Shown one piece after another: positions 33,728-46,155 of a DNA stretch of 64,000 nucleotides (positions are counted from its first letter, which is position 1; each line of letters opens with the position of its first letter). Where the stretch lies: contig JADLZK010001205.1 in NCBI GenBank assembly GCA_015847255.1, positions 62,001-126,000 on the forward strand. The letters run 5' to 3'. A model generated the notes under the pieces. The model searched no databases and was not told the origin of the DNA. It worked only from the letters and a program-made list of their open reading frames with translations. The translations under genes were made by a program, and so were the position numbers. This DNA is from Hyparrhenia diplandra (lineage: Eukaryota > Streptophyta > Magnoliopsida > Poales > Poaceae).

Positions 33728-36700
33728 TCAATCATCTTTCTGATGTCTACTAGCACCAGGTAAAGTACTACCATTCAGTGCTGCATGGTACACGCGCTTC
33801 TCCGCCAGCCCAAGATTAGAAAGAATTAAATTGCCCTGCAGAAAGAGAAGGTTATTATATGGTGGGATCATGAACATATATGAATTTCATATTTAAAAAG
33901 TGATCGGTGATTCTAGAGCTTATTATTAGAGGAAAGGCCCAAGCTAGAACTAAGCCCATGCAAAAACCAAAACTACGCAAAGGCCCAAGAACCTTTTTTA
34001 ATGAACAGCCGACAGCAGCTGCAGCTGTGCACTTAACACAGGGAACAATTGTTGGACATGTGTTTGTATGCCGCAAGCTGCTGCAGGCCTGGTCACTAAG
34101 GGCTGTAGAGAAGAATCACCTCATCACCTATATAAAGGGATCAAGAAAAGGAACTCTCCCTCTCACAATCCTTATCGGAGCTTATCTTTAGTCCCCATAT
34201 TTGGCAATGATTTTTCTGACAGCAGGGCCATCCGTTGGGATTAGAATCCAAAGGGTCTTCTCGAGCCCTTGGGTCCTTGGCAGGGGAGATCAATCATACT
34301 CTCCAGCCTTTGGTGCATACGACGAATAGGCCATTGGGCCTTTGCATGGAGTACTTTTAGACATGGGCTCAGTTTTGGTTTTCGCCTTACCTCCGTCGCT
34401 ATCAGTTTTCTGACGTTATTTGCGTAGAGCTTAGGATCTTCCTTTTCTTGTTGAGAAGGATAGTATACAGGCAACCGAACCACCTCCATGTGATTTACAA
34501 ATTGACAGAGCAGCAAAAACACATGACGTGCCTGCAAGTTTTTATAAGAGAAAATAAAAATGAAGTGTCAGAACTCAATGAATCAAGAAAAGAGAGCATA
34601 TTATTACCAATGCAGAAATAAATGTAATAGTCAACACACAAAAGATAGACACAAAGTTGGTTGAGTGCCATATACTTAAGAAATTATATAGAAACTATGA
34701 ATAAATCTTTGTATGTTCCATATGGAAAAGTGCTCTAGCATGGCACTCTCACTATCTATCCTAAATAATAATATATTTCTTTGACAATGTCCTTAATGGC
34801 TTAATGTGCTAGCATGTGTTTAGTTTATTGGATTATGTAGAAGTTGGCAGTTACGCACAGCAAGGTCAAAATATTGAGTACTACCTTCATTCCAAATTGT
34901 AAGTTATTTTGACTTTTTATGATACAAGTTTTTTTACTATGTATCTAGAAACAGTGTATATCTAAGTGCATATCAAAAACTATGTATCTAGAAAAAAAAA
35001 AAAACGACTTTACAATTTGGTATGGATGGATCTGTTGAACAAAAATAATAATGGCAAAGTTAGCAACATCCTGATCAAATCCTGAACAAGAGCTTCAAAA
35101 TAGAGAAAATCAAACTTCTCAAGCGTGGAACTCTTCACACAAGGTTTCACTAAATTGCTCAAGCACTCCTCTGTCTACTTTTAGGTTCTAAATTGACATG
35201 GTTAAGAAAGTGCAGATTTGCAATAAGTACTTACTCCATCCATTGAATCCCATGCTGGACTAAATCTCTTGTAAGGGTATTTCAAAATGACTGGCTGCAC
35301 TGGTGCACTTGCAAGAAAGGCTCCAGTCTTAAATGGAAGAAGGTAATCCCCATTTGTAGTAGTTCCCTCTGAAAGAAATGGAAAATCAAATTTCTTGAAG
35401 ACACAAAACTAAGGAAAGGAAACAAGATTGCATAGAATAAGAATGCTAACTTTCCAACATGTATGTTGGAATAGAAATGAAAAAGCCGAATATATTTGAT
35501 TGTGTGATATAAATAAAGTAGAAACAGATGGGAGTACAAAATTGAGGGTGAACACTGAAAGGTAGCAATGTTTATACAGAGGCAATGGAACATGATTCTG
35601 AATTCTTGCTAATCCTGTAGCTCAAAATGGCTCTTATTCAGCTATTCTCTCAGCAAAACATGTTTTCATCATTACACTTTGAATAGTTATGTCCAGCTTC
35701 AAGACAATACAAAGTTTGCCCATGTGATAGGAGGATGACTAATTTAAAGCAGATAGGAAACAGCACCTTTTAAAGGATGGTGATAATAACCCTTAAAAAA
35801 TTATCATGACTCAGGAAATTGGCAACCATTAGATTAAGTAAAGCATAGCTACATGAAAAACTGGAAAATAAAATAAATGGGCATACACTAACCAGGGAAC
35901 AATAACATCATTGGGGTATTTTTATCTTGACAAACCTCTCGGACCCTTTCAGTTACAGCACCTACATACAGTATACAAAGTTCAGTAAAAACAGTGAATG
36001 AGCAAAAACTACAGAACATTACAAGTCGTGAATATAATGCAATATTTGAAGTGTTAGTAAAAAAGATGCCGTTCAATACTAACCATGAGGATGCTAATGA
36101 CAATAAATAAATTTTATTTGGCAAGTATAACTATTTCCAGGAATGTAGTCAATATATACCTGAGACACCTTTAGCATCTGAAGACTTTGATTCTCGTTGA
36201 ACAAAAATGCATCCAAGACAATTGCTGCATTACACCAGAAAAGAAAAGTAGAGTTAGTTTCAATACATTCTACATATATAATATGAAGATATAAATGAAA
36301 GCTAGGTCCATTTTCTGGAAGAATATATATATGAATATGACACTACCAGAAATTAAGAAAGTACTAATGAGCATGAAAAAGGTACCTTATGAGACCAACA
36401 AGTGGCAACCTGGACACTGACTCCTATAATAAGGATGCATTTAAGAATTGATAGGACACATACAAAGCTAGAATACATTGATTTGTAAACTTTGAACAAG
36501 TTATGAGGAGCAACAAATAAGTACCTTAGCAACAAAACTTGGAAAGGATGCTGACATGTGATAAAGAATATCCACATAAGACACATGATTAGATACAATT
36601 GCCCCTGGCCTCTGGGATTCTTCAGATTGGTCCTGATTTACATCCTGACAAAATGTACACCAAGATGACAGCGGAACCAGTGAACAAAATTTATAGTTCT

Positions 36701-38110
36701 GTCACATGGGCAGAATAGCAGTAATCTGCGAAAGTTATATGATGCATCATGTGCAGAAGAAAGCATTGCCACTACTGAAGTACAATCCGAATTCGCTGAG
36801 TGCTTTAAGGCACCAAACGTCGCTATTGCTAGTTATCGCAAATTAATTGAGCACTAAGATATTTTTATGAAAGGGTAGGGTCACAGGGAATCGCCAGTCA
36901 TTGTCTTAAAGTGAGAATATATGTAGCATCCAGATTCTGGATTCGTGACTAATACAACACAGTATGATGCCAAGTTCCAGCAACTTATTAAGGGTTTGAT
37001 AGTAGAAATATCAGACAACTGCATACTGAAAATAAACCTGTCTCAAGAATTTGAAAGCATCTAATAAAGCAGGGGAACACAAGTCACATAACATCAATCT
37101 AACTTATCTTCAATATATCTGAACAAGCAAAACATATGAATTTTATTAGCTACAAATATCCAAGTTTCCCTATTCTAATTTATAAGCCAAGTAGTGGCGC
37201 TCAGCAAATCACTTTCAGTGGTAAGAATGCACGCACATCAACATAGCCACAGACAAAGCGGTGTAACAAAGAAAAAATTATCTCTGTAATTTACAACAGC
37301 ATAAACGCCTAAGAGTGCATACAGGACTTCACAAAATAATTCCATCATCAGGAAACGAATATAGATATCTAAATAGAAGAAAGTTGTAGTCAATATAATT
37401 ACTCTACATGCTCTAGCAAAAAAGAAAAAAAAAAGTTAACTCGGACCCTATTTCTTGTCGATCCATGGTTGTATGAGCATCATAAACGTTGCTGCAGATG
37501 CATTCCAGCGGAAGTGAGTAACGCTGACCCTAGTGTCGCTGTCACTCTACTTCCTACAACCCATCAACCTTGGTGCTCTAAGACCAAATACAGTAGGAGT
37601 ACTTTTGAAACGACACAGAACCAAAACGCTGAGATTATTCAGTGGAGGCATGACACTGACACCGGAACTAACCTCAGCATTAGGGGAGCCTCCTGTGCGT
37701 CTCGCGGATCCAGTAGAAGCCGAAGACGAAGAGCATCGCCCGCGAGAGCGCGCACCCGGACCGCAGCACCGCCTTCCTCCTCCACCCGGCCAGCCTCGGG
37801 CGGCCCTCATCCGCATCCACAAACAGCGTGCACGCTCGGCACACCAGGTAGTAGAGCAGGAGCACGAGCATCCCGGCGACGAAGCGGAGCGGGACGAGCA
37901 CGGCGGCGGCCAGCGCCAGCCGCGCCGCCTGCGCCGCGGACAGCGGGCCGCGGCCCATGGTCCCGTACGCGTCGCGGCGCGCGTAGGGAGCGTACCTGGC
38001 GTCCAGCTCCTCCGCTGTCTCCTCCCCGCGGCGGCCGTGGAGGTGGAGCCGTCGTCGGAGAGGAGCGGGTGCACGGCGGCGCTGGCGTCCGCGGCGGTGT
38101 CGAGGGCCAT
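33728..38110 (-). CDS. LPEAT1: Lysophospholipid (phosphatidylethanolamine) acyltransferase, LPEAT1-like
   Basis: Membrane-bound acyltransferase that re-acylates lysophospholipids in the ER. Exons on the minus strand: 38110-37673, 36644-36525, 36423-36386, 36224-36160, 35961-35893, 35368-35235, 34531-34391, 33835-33728; all phases agree and give about 370 residues. Features: LDARYAPYARRDAYGTMG and two hydrophobic segments in exon 1; acyltransferase box I as NHVSYVDILYHM (NHxxxxD variant) in exon 2; LPLVGLIS and CLGCIFVQRES; box III FPEGTTTNGDYLLPFKTGAF across the exon 5/6 junction; VQPVILKYPY; and VYYPSQQEKEDPKLYA in exon 7. Exon 1 has two compensating shifts: a G/C run at 38034-38037 lacks one base and an extra base lies near 37679; the 118 codons between are conserved only in the shifted frame. 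Start MALDTAADAS chosen as the first ATG in the family frame. Likely sequence errors, else a pseudogene. Confidence 0.9.
34879..35031. mobile_element. Decayed Stowaway MITE in LPEAT1 intron 6
   Basis: Left end TACTACCTTCATTCCAAATT and right end ACAATTTGGTATGGATGGAT are degraded inverted Stowaway ends; interior TGTATCTAGAAA repeats. No intact target duplication. Confidence 0.5.
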
Positions 38111-39112
38111 TGCGCGCGCGCCGGCAGCGGGGCCGAGCGCCCGGGGCTGGATCGGCGCGGCGAGACGGGGAGCCGGGAGCACGTGTTTGTGACGAGGACA
38201 CCCTGTCTTTCTGGTCGGCGCTGGCCAGCCGCTGCGCCCGGACGGAGGGGGTGATGTCTGACGAGGAAGGGAGGTATAGGAGGCGGGGGCGTGACGTGGG
38301 ATCTGGATCGGACGGCGACGGGGAAGGCAAGCCGTGTGGGCTACGATATTGAGAGGCGCGGGGCCCACCTGATGGGGTGTCCACGACGGAAAGGAATTGA
38401 ACTTGCAGAGTTGGACGGGACTCCATCCAGTTTTCATGCGCGTAGCTCTGTTCCTACGCGTGAAAGGTGATGCACGTCGCCGCCACGTCTCGGCTCTCGA
38501 TATGCCCGCACGGCAAGACAAGAACCTGCACTGGGGAGCGGTACAGCTTCCTCCAGTACCGCGATGGCATAAAAAACGCTGCAGCGGGGTACTGGGTAGC
38601 TTCCGCTACGTCCCGTGCCGCTTGTGTTTACGGGGAAGCTGGCGAAGGCAGTGGGCGTCCTGGAGGAGCCCAGGCGGGGCCCGCGCTCGTCCTCCGCCAG
38701 TGAGAGAGAGGGAAAAGGTATAGAGAGAGAGCGCATGCAGATTTAAAGTGGGACCCACAGTTTTAGTTCTTAAAAAATATTATAACTCGCAAACTAAAAA
38801 CCCAAATTAAATTCGATCGCACCATTCATGAATTTGTTTTAATAAACACTTCAAAACTAGATCTCACTTGGATATATTTAGATAAAATTTGCAAGTGGAC
38901 CCCAATCGAGGATAGTTGGTATAGAGTAGGAGGATATAGCAAAGGATGAGTGCGGAGAAATTAATGTAAAGGAGGGAATCTTGATGAGTAGGATGTAGAA
39001 GGTAAATAGAGAACATGAGTGCGGATGGTCTCGAGGAACGGACGGCGGCGTGCTGAGCTTGCGGGCGCGGCAGATGCCATGTTGTACTAAATTATTTTTA
39101 AACGTATACTGT
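38111..39112. other. Upstream region of the LPEAT1-like gene
   Basis: GC-rich promoter side, then at about 38540-38625 a small imperfect inverted repeat (GAGCGGTACAGCTTCCTCCA against GTAGCGGAAGCTACCCAG). The open frames here are GC-driven and overlap on both strands; none matches a family I know. Confidence 0.4.
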
Positions 39113-39340
39113 AACTTCATCCCAAATTAGATTGACTTTTTTTACCAAAGTTTTACCATTCGTCCTATTAAAAAAATACAAACATTGCAGAATTTAAGTC
39201 ATTCTTTTAAGAACTTTTATTACTAAAGCATGCCACAAATGAGAAAATGTGATAATTTGCTCAAATTTATGAATAAGGCAGTAGTTAAACTTGAGGTTAA
39301 AAAGTCAAACATCTTAAACTTTGAATTGAAGTTAGTACTA
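39113..39340. mobile_element. Stowaway-type MITE, decayed ends
   Basis: Interior CCATTCGTCCTATTAAAAAA, TTAAGTCATTCTTTTAAGAA and AAGCATGCCAC matches the copy at 39530-39771. Ends are worn. Confidence 0.5.
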
Positions 39341-39529
39341 AACATTTCACATTTCGTCGTTGCAATTTTATCCAGAGAGGAGAATAGTGGCGGACCGACC
39401 ATGGGTTCAGACTTCAGACTAATGACTCTATCTTTTTTTTTTAACAACTAATGACTATCAAGTTGTGAAAGCTACCTATTCTAGCAGTTCCAATGTCAGT
39501 AATTTTATAGCTAATTTAAGATGAGAGAT

Positions 39530-39771
39530 GCTCCCTCCGTTTCAAATTATAATTCATTTGACTTTTTCAATCCTAAGTTTGAGCACTCGTCTTATTAAAA
39601 AATATGTGCAAAATATACATTTTTTTTTGTTGTGGCATGCTTTATTAATAAAAGGTCCTTAAGAATGACTTAAAATTGACTATGTTTACAAAAAAATTTT
39701 TTTGAATAAGATAAGTGATCAAACTTGTGGTTGAAAAAGTCAAACAATTATAATTTGGAACAACGGGAGCA
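39530..39771. mobile_element. Stowaway MITE
   Basis: Ends GCTCCCTCCGTTTCAAATTA and, from the right, TGCTCCCGTTGTTCCAAATT. Interior CACTCGTCTTATTAAAAAAT and its inverted partner AATAAGATAAGTGATCAAAC. Confidence 0.8.
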
Positions 39772-39899
39772 TTAATTTAAAGTCTATCCTTCCAATGCAA
39801 AATTTCATTTTAGAAATGCTAACGCTCAACCCGAGTGTTTTGCTAACTTTTAACATGTGGTTTTTGGACCATCAGATGTGCCTAGGGATGACACTAGAC

Positions 39900-40470
39900 T
39901 TGTCTAATCCCACGCTCGACCGAGCTCACCGCTCCTTTCTTCCCTCCGGTGCGCGATGGCGATGGTGGTGGTGATGCTCATAGAATTCGACGAGATAGGT
40001 GTTCGATTGCTCCTCCTCCTCCTCCTCCGCTGCCGAAGACAAAGACGACGGTGGCGATGGCGCTAGGCCAACTCGGCCCACCCCGTAGGGGAAGGTAGGT
40101 AGGCCAAGCGATGGGGATGGTGGGCCGGTGGTATAGAGGAGCAAGCCGTTGGTCTAGGTTGGGACGGGGAGGCTCGCCGGAGCTAGAGAAGATGGCGGTC
40201 GGCGAGCTTGCTGGAGCCCGAGAAGATAGCGGTGGGAGGGGGAGGGGAGGAGGGCGGCCACCACGAGCACTTGGAGTCACCAGAGCTAGGCGGTGGTCAA
40301 CAGCGGGGGCGACAAGGAAGAGAAGCGGAGGAGAGGGATGTGCATGGCCAAATCTACGAGTAGGAGGAGGCTGCCATATGGTCGCCACTGAAGAGCTCAT
40401 CGGCGGCGGGGGCGAGGTGGGAGGGTGTGCGGCGCCACCGGGGAGACAGAGCGTATAGAAGAGAATCAAG
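39900..40470. other. GC island with overlapping open frames
   Basis: Compositionally sharp GC-rich block with frames of 163 codons (minus) and 115 codons (plus), both Gly/Pro/Arg-rich and without a known domain. It resembles captured or decayed exon sequence. I do not call a gene. Confidence 0.35.
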
Positions 40471-40947
40471 TGTGGAAGAAGGGAGAAATACTCGGTTTCT
40501 CGCTAGACAAACTCTTTCATTTTTTATACCAATTCATAAGGAGAAAAAATTATCGAACCCTGTTTGTACCACAAATCGAGAACAATCATCCACGACAAAT
40601 TAGCCGTGTGGCCTATTATGCTGGTAAATCTTCACATGAACTCCATAACATACAATTAGCAAAATGAACATTTAATTAGAAAATATTTTGAGCTGAAATA
40701 GCAATAGCAGTAGAAGATATAGCAATACTAAAATTGTGAAAATAAGAGACAAATCAAGATGGACAAAGTAAAGATTACGGGAGCTCGATTACAAGTGTGC
40801 GATCTCGTCCTCACGGAGTCACAACCGCACCTGCTGGTGGAAATTAGAAGCGTGTCATAGTTCTATTCGACCTTAACTTATGGGCCTAAAAACAAGAGGA
40901 GGGCATAAGTGTTACTGGGCCAACGGCTAGGGCCTACACGAATCTTA

Positions 40948-41440
40948 GAGCAACTCTAACTCTATATTCTTTGTAATTGCTGGAAATAGAGATTTTGGGT
41001 TAAAAAACATCCTCCAACAACATCTTCTTTATTTATTTGGTTATGTATACACATATTCATCTTTTACTCCTGATTTCTCGCTAACAAAAATAGAAAATGA
41101 GAATAGCTCTCTAGAGTGCAAATAAGATATATAAAATTGTTGGCGAGTGGAAAGATACAGAAAATGAATTTTATGTGAATGACTTCAAATGATAATTTAG
41201 AGAGTGAGTTTTAGAAAGACTCTCGAGCACCTTCAAAAGCTAAATGTACTCTCTAAATCATCATTTGGAGAGTCATTTGAGTACAAATCATTTTCTATAT
41301 CTTTATATTATCCAACAGCTTCTGTATATATATCTTGTGCACATTCTAGAGAGTCATCCAACTCTTCAACTTTGGTAGCGAGAAATCCGAAACAGAGGAT
41401 ATCTATATTTGGATATCTAGTTTTTTTTTAGATTATATTT
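40948..41440. mobile_element. Long-hairpin (foldback) MITE
   Basis: Two arms of roughly 180 bp face each other around about 41225. Paired blocks include GATTTCTCGCTAACAAA (about 41071) with TTTGGTAGCGAGAAATC (about 41372), CTCTCTAGAG near 41109 with CTAGAGAG near 41347, and TCAAATGATAATTTAGAGAG near 41187 with CTCTCTAAATCATCATTTGG near 41250. The left outer end is TTAGAGCAACTCTAAC, like Tourist ends. The arms differ by mutations and small gaps. Confidence 0.7.
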
Positions 41441-41756
41441 GGATATCTAGTTGAAGAGGCCGTTTGGTATTTTTCACCAAAATCTCTTTTGTTAGATATG
41501 TTCTTAGGCCCATGTCCGCCCCTGGAGGAGAGGGGCAAAATGGACACATATCTTGGCGGATATGTCCATTTGTGATATACTTTTGATCATACAAACAAAT
41601 AATAGTGGACTTTATGAACTGATACGGTGCACTTTAAATTTGAATTGTGGATCAGTTTGAAGTCTGATCAAAAAATAGTTTGAAATCCTTAACTAAATGT
41701 CCATCCTAGATTAGTTTCAACACATATATATCCGCCACATATATTATCTATAATTT

Positions 41757-42115
41757 GGGGATCGAGCGCTAGCTCGATTGGTTCGTTTCCGAGGTGTGGA
41801 AACGGCCGGTCGTGGGTTCGAGCCTGGCTTGTCCCACGATTTTCCCACCGGGTGGGAACAATTGGTTCCAACTTTATTTCAAGTTGCCTCTCGCGCAGAT
41901 GTCTTTCCAATGGTCAATTGACGTGCCCGCCCGCCACAGCTCGGAGTCTGATGATTTTCGAGTGCCCGCCACCGCTGCGTTCTAGTTCCGGGTGTAGTTG
42001 TAGGTTTGTTCGTATACAAGGTGGCGTGTGTGAGGTGTGAGTGTGTGTGTGTGGTGTGCATTTGTATTGAACAGATACTCCAAACTGTACTTAGACGAGA
42101 GGCAAAAAAAAAAAA
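41757..42115 (+). mobile_element. Complete tRNA-derived SINE
   Basis: A perfect 10-bp target duplication, TCTATAATTT, flanks it (41747-41756, 42116-42125). The head has polymerase III promoter boxes: A box TAGCTCGATTGG (41770-41781) and B box GGTTCGAGCCT (41815-41825). The body ends in GTGTGAGTGTGTGTG repeats and an A run (42104-42115). It lies in the 3' flank of methyltransferase copy 1 and is absent from the matching place in copy 2. Confidence 0.92.
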
Positions 42116-42432
42116 TCTATAATTTTGTCAAAGAGTTTACTTAGCCACATATATCCATGATCAAAGGTTTCACACCTATATATGAGTGAATGTGGATATT
42201 CTGTTATTACAGTGCAAATATTGAAATTTACAGTATCAAGTAGACACCAACCAAAAATCGAACAGAAAACTGCATTACAATTTGAAAAACAACTGTGACC
42301 AAACATTTGCAAATTGAACAAAAATAGATGAACCCTTATTTAGAAAGCTTATATGAGCATCAATTCCTAGATGATCGATATTTTGTTATCCATATTTTGT
42401 TATAAGATTCCTTTTGCATTGGTGCATCATCG

Positions 42433-43303
42433 TCATTCCGGCCTCACCTTGCCAATCCTAAGAAAGATGGGGTACGTGACCGTCTTCACCTCCTTCCCGT
42501 CGCCGCCCCATGCTGCCTTGAACTCCTGCACGGTGGCCTCGTCGAGCATCTCGACACCCTGATCCTTGGCCGTCTGGTACGCGGACCACGACGTGATGTA
42601 CATGAGGTAGTCATCCAGGTCCATCCGGCGCTGCGTGGAGAACTCGAACGGGCCCGTGTGCGTCTCCCCCTCGACGGGGTCGAATGGGAAGTCGGCGCTC
42701 CGATACTCGTCGTCGACCATGCGGCGGTTGAGCGCCCAGTACTTCTCGGAGCCGTGGTACAGGCGCCAGAACACGGTGTCGACGGCGGTGTCGATGCGTG
42801 GCTCGGTGTAGCACCAGGCCGCGAGCACGCCGTGGTCGGGGCGCAGCACGGAGCGGGCCTGCGCGTAGAAGCGCGGGAGGTCGAGCCAGTGGAAGGCCTG
42901 CGCGACGGTGATGAGGTCCACGGAGGCCGGCGCGGCGACGGTGGCGTGGATCCCCTCGAGGGGCAGGTCCGGCGGGGTGTGGACGTAGCGGACGTTGGGG
43001 AGGGGCGTCCCGTAGGCGAGCTGCTGCGCGCTCGTGTCCGTGCCCACTACGGCCTTGTAGAGCGTCGCCAGCTGCAAAGTTGAAACGGGTCCGTCAGTGT
43101 CCACACGAGAAATCTTCCTTGGTAGCAGGGGAGAGCGAGGATGATGGACTGACCGATGCTGCGGCCTGGCCGTTGCCGGTGCCGACGTCCCAGGCCATGT
43201 CGCGGCGAGGGGTCTTGGAGGCGATGAACTCGAAGAGCTCCTGCGGGTAGACCGGCCGCGTCGCCACGTACTGCTTTGCCTGCTTGAGGAACAGGTTGGC
43301 CAT
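42433..43303 (-). CDS. SAM-dependent methyltransferase, copy 1 (intact)
   Basis: Class I methyltransferase of the Methyltransf_11 type; plant relatives are named embryo-abundant protein or putative methyltransferase, with unknown substrate. Two exons, 43303-43154 and 43071-42433, phase 0, encoding 262 residues. Motif I of the SAM pocket is WDVGTGNGQAA (residues about 37-47), with SVDLITVAQAFHWLDLPRFY in the middle (motif II/III region) and LAAWCYTEP after it. The C-terminal half (EKYWALNRRMVDDEYRSADF, YLMYITSWSAYQ) is typical of this subfamily. MANLFLKQAKQYVATRPVYP is a normal N-terminus. A TATA box lies 137 bp upstream. It is the intact member of an inverted pair with 48993-49863. Confidence 0.92.
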
Positions 43304-43439
43304 CGTCTCAGGCTCTCACACACTGTCAATTTCTTTCAATCTCTCTCTCTGGACTTCGGAGGCAACTGAAGTTAAGGTTGTTGGTCGTTTGGTCTGTTTA
43401 ATTTGACCAGGTTGAAGCGAGAAGAGGCATGCGCACTCC

Positions 43440-43447
43440 TACTTATA
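43440..43447 (-). promoter_or_regulatory. TATA box of methyltransferase copy 1
   Basis: TATAAGTA on the minus strand, 137 bp before the start codon. The same octamer stands 158 bp before the start of copy 2, within a promoter that is similar in both copies. Confidence 0.65.
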
Positions 43448-43532
43448 CGCAGCGCCGACAGCGACGTCTACCAGGGGATGCTTCTTGGCAGGTGCTGAGT
43501 TGCGCGAGAGCCAAGGCAGTGACGGTTTGTTC

Positions 43533-43602
43533 ACCGGAAGCAGGCTCCTTCCGGCGCGGGTTCATCAACCGGAAGCAGGCTCCTTCCGGCGCGGGTTCAT
43601 CG
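43533..43602 (+). repeat. 35-bp tandem duplication upstream of methyltransferase copy 1
   Basis: ACCGGAAGCAGGCTCCTTCC with its next 15 bases occurs twice in a row (43533-43567, 43568-43602). The unit itself contains the inverted pair CCGGAAG/CTTCCGG. Confidence 0.9.
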
Positions 43603-43929
43603 GGAAATTTACACTGAAGAACGGCTCCTACTTAGCCTTCCAAATGGATAGGACAGCTTAAAAACACACACGCGAGCACGTGCAGTGAAGAGAAGAAAAA
43701 GTTACGTTCGTCTGATGGATATTGACAGCCGTTATTCCGGTGAAGATTCCACTTCCAGAGAGGCCAATATCAATTTGTTGATGCTTCCAAAGAGGCCTTG
43801 AGTGTGTTTGGATTGAAACATAGAATAAGATGATGTTGCATCAGGTTGTGGCATTCTTGATTCAACTAGGCCTTAATTGTCCAGAATTGTTGAAGTGGAC
43901 CTGAACAAATGATGAATGTAAACATGACC

Positions 43930-44165
43930 ATGGTCTTTTCACGAGCGTGTTATTTTTCATGTTTTGAAATTTCTTTTCCGAAAAGGCCATTGAGAGACAA
44001 TCTGGGATGTCAGTGTCACAGTGTGTCAGCCCCATGCGAACCGGTGTGAGACTAAAGATGGACCGGCCAGGTAGGTGTGTTGACACCACGCACAGATGGA
44101 TAGAGACTTGCTCCTGGCCTCTTGGCTCGTGCCGAGATGCTGCAAGGTGAAAACACAACGCTAGA
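43930..44165 (+). repeat. Spacer duplication, part X, copy A
   Basis: Direct repeat of 47500-47650. Shared: CATGTT.TGAAATTTCTTT, GATGTCAG.GTCA, TCAGCCCC.TGCGAAC.GGTG, TGTTGACACC and GAGATGCTGCA. It is diverged and has small gaps. Confidence 0.75.
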
Positions 44166-44244
44166 ACTGCGCGGCACCTTCGCTATGTATATTTTACAAC
44201 GCCGTGGATATGATGCTCTGAACTTCTCTCTCCCTTCTCAAGCA

Positions 44245-45870
44245 TTTTTTTTATCATTGCATTAACAAGAAGAAATTAACCATACAAACGACGCGCTAAT
44301 AATAAGCGCCAACATAGGACTCACAGCCTAAAGGCTGGACCGTCCTAGCAAACAAACAAACAATGAATGTTCGATGTTACATATTGGGCTATGACTATGC
44401 AAGGACCGACGCTACCACCTACAAAGCGGCGTCCCTCTACTGCTCGCTGTGTGAGCCCATCTCGACGTCCCGGGAGAAATTTTGACTAGACAAGCGATTG
44501 GTTGCCATGAAATACGCGTCCATAACTTCAATTTGGCTGGACATCAAGCTCCCACACTGATGATAGCATCACGTGCCCCCTTGGAGGGTGGAGATACTAT
44601 TGGCGCCGGCGGTGCGATGCCCAACCTCATGTTGAGCAATACCTCACACCGCCTGGAGGTCGGAATGTACGGTAGCGACCGGGAGACAATCCGAGTACTC
44701 CGCTTTGGCGAGAGGATGTCGCCCGGCTGGCACCGCTGCTTTGGGGGACTCATGATCAAAGGTGGCGGTCGCTGACCAGCACCTCCGTGGTGAACCGAGC
44801 GAGACGACGAGTAGCTTCATGTGGCAAGGGCATCACGTCATCGGGCGGTAGGTGGCACCGGCAGCTCCTCCCGCACCGGTGATAATGGAGGCAAATCCGT
44901 CATTCGCCGATCGAGCCCAAATGCGGAGGCTAAGGTGAGGTGACCGAACGTGCCTCGTGGATCCCGGTGTTGCATCCCAATTGTCAATATCGACATCGGT
45001 AACATCGCCGCCTCGACGTCGGGTAGACCCTCCCAAGGAAGGGTAAACTAGCTGCACCAACTCTAGCGCCGACGGCAGAGGCGAGGCGACAACCTCCACT
45101 GAGCGAATCCGCGAGACCACAAGGAGGCGGCCTCAACTAAACAATAGACACGCACGTGGCGGCTAAAAAGCTCCTCCGTGATCGGGTCGAACGGGGACGA
45201 CCAAAGCGGGAGGACCATCGCCTTGCACACGCCTCCGCAAGTGGGTCGTGCTCCAGGAAGCACCATGTGGGCGTCCACACTATCGGTATCCAGCGGGCGA
45301 TTGGGCGGCCCCGAACGACAAAGCTTAGACAACAAACGGTGGAAGCCGGTGCGGGCAGCACGGGCATATCCGATTGCGTCGGGACGACTCGACACCTGCA
45401 CCGCCTCCGCCATCGCCGCTAACGCCCTCAAAGTGGCAGGGGCGGTAGTGCTCGTCGAGGCTCCGAGGGTTGTGCGCCACGATCCGCCCGACCCACCGGG
45501 ATGAACCAAGACATAACCGCCCGAAGCACGATTGCCTCCCATGGTGGTGGCTGAAGAAGGCACCCTACGCCGCTACCTGTAGTCCCGTGCGATTCGGTGG
45601 TTATTGAGTAACCGGTGAGGGGCGACACCGGCGTGCCCCGGCACCACTCACGGACTCAGTGCCATGACCCGGTGGTGCCCAGCCATCGGCGTCGGAGAGC
45701 GAGATATATGGACGGGCGGACCATCGCTCCCAGCGCCACTCGAACCTAAGACCACAGGCGAATCAAGGTCGATGTAGGAGATCGGCGGGCCCTCCACCTC
45801 GAGTCCTCGTCCGCCAAGCATCGGGCCTTGGAGCTCCCCGACGAGCTGTCCCAGGTGATTAAAATCATAA
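44245..45870 (-). mobile_element. Non-LTR-type retroelement remnant with gag-like frames
   Basis: The left edge is a T run (44245-44252), on the minus strand TTAATGCAATGATAAAAAAA, a LINE-like 3' end. The body is GC-rich with minus-strand frames (45563-45063, 166 codons; 45120-44833) rich in Ala, Arg and Ser, plus the paired line MVLPGARPTCGG. They look like a grass unclassified retrotransposon protein, broken by shifts. No reverse transcriptase and no clear target duplication. It sits inside copy A of the duplicated spacer. Confidence 0.5.
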
Positions 45871-46155
45871 TTAATATACAAACCTAATAATAATTTGATG
45901 TATATTTCTAATAATTTTAATGTTTTATCATGATACTTTTCAGATTTTACTTATTTTTTAAAAGTGATAGCAATATTATATTATATCTTATGATACCAAA
46001 AAAAGATATTTGGCCTTCAATCCTATTGGCGAAGCCAGCGAGGTCACCTTTAGGTAAATTAAGTCAACCCATAGCTCGTAAAATTGGTCTTGTTGGGGGC
46101 TTTTGGGTTTACGGAGCCGGGTTCAAGGCCACGACTTTGGCCAGTTCCATCCTAA

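Noticed and set aside
34241..34390. Extension of LPEAT1 exon 7 to the stop at 34241
   Set aside because: A GT donor at 34390 and an acceptor before 33835 join to the family's conserved C-terminus (GNLILSNLGLAEKR), so the extension is intron.
39926..40469. Possible Gly/Pro-rich gene
   Set aside because: Frames open on both strands at once, no domain, no start context.
41770..41825. tRNA gene
   Set aside because: A and B boxes are present but the acceptor stem does not close and the segment continues into a SINE body with tail and target duplication.
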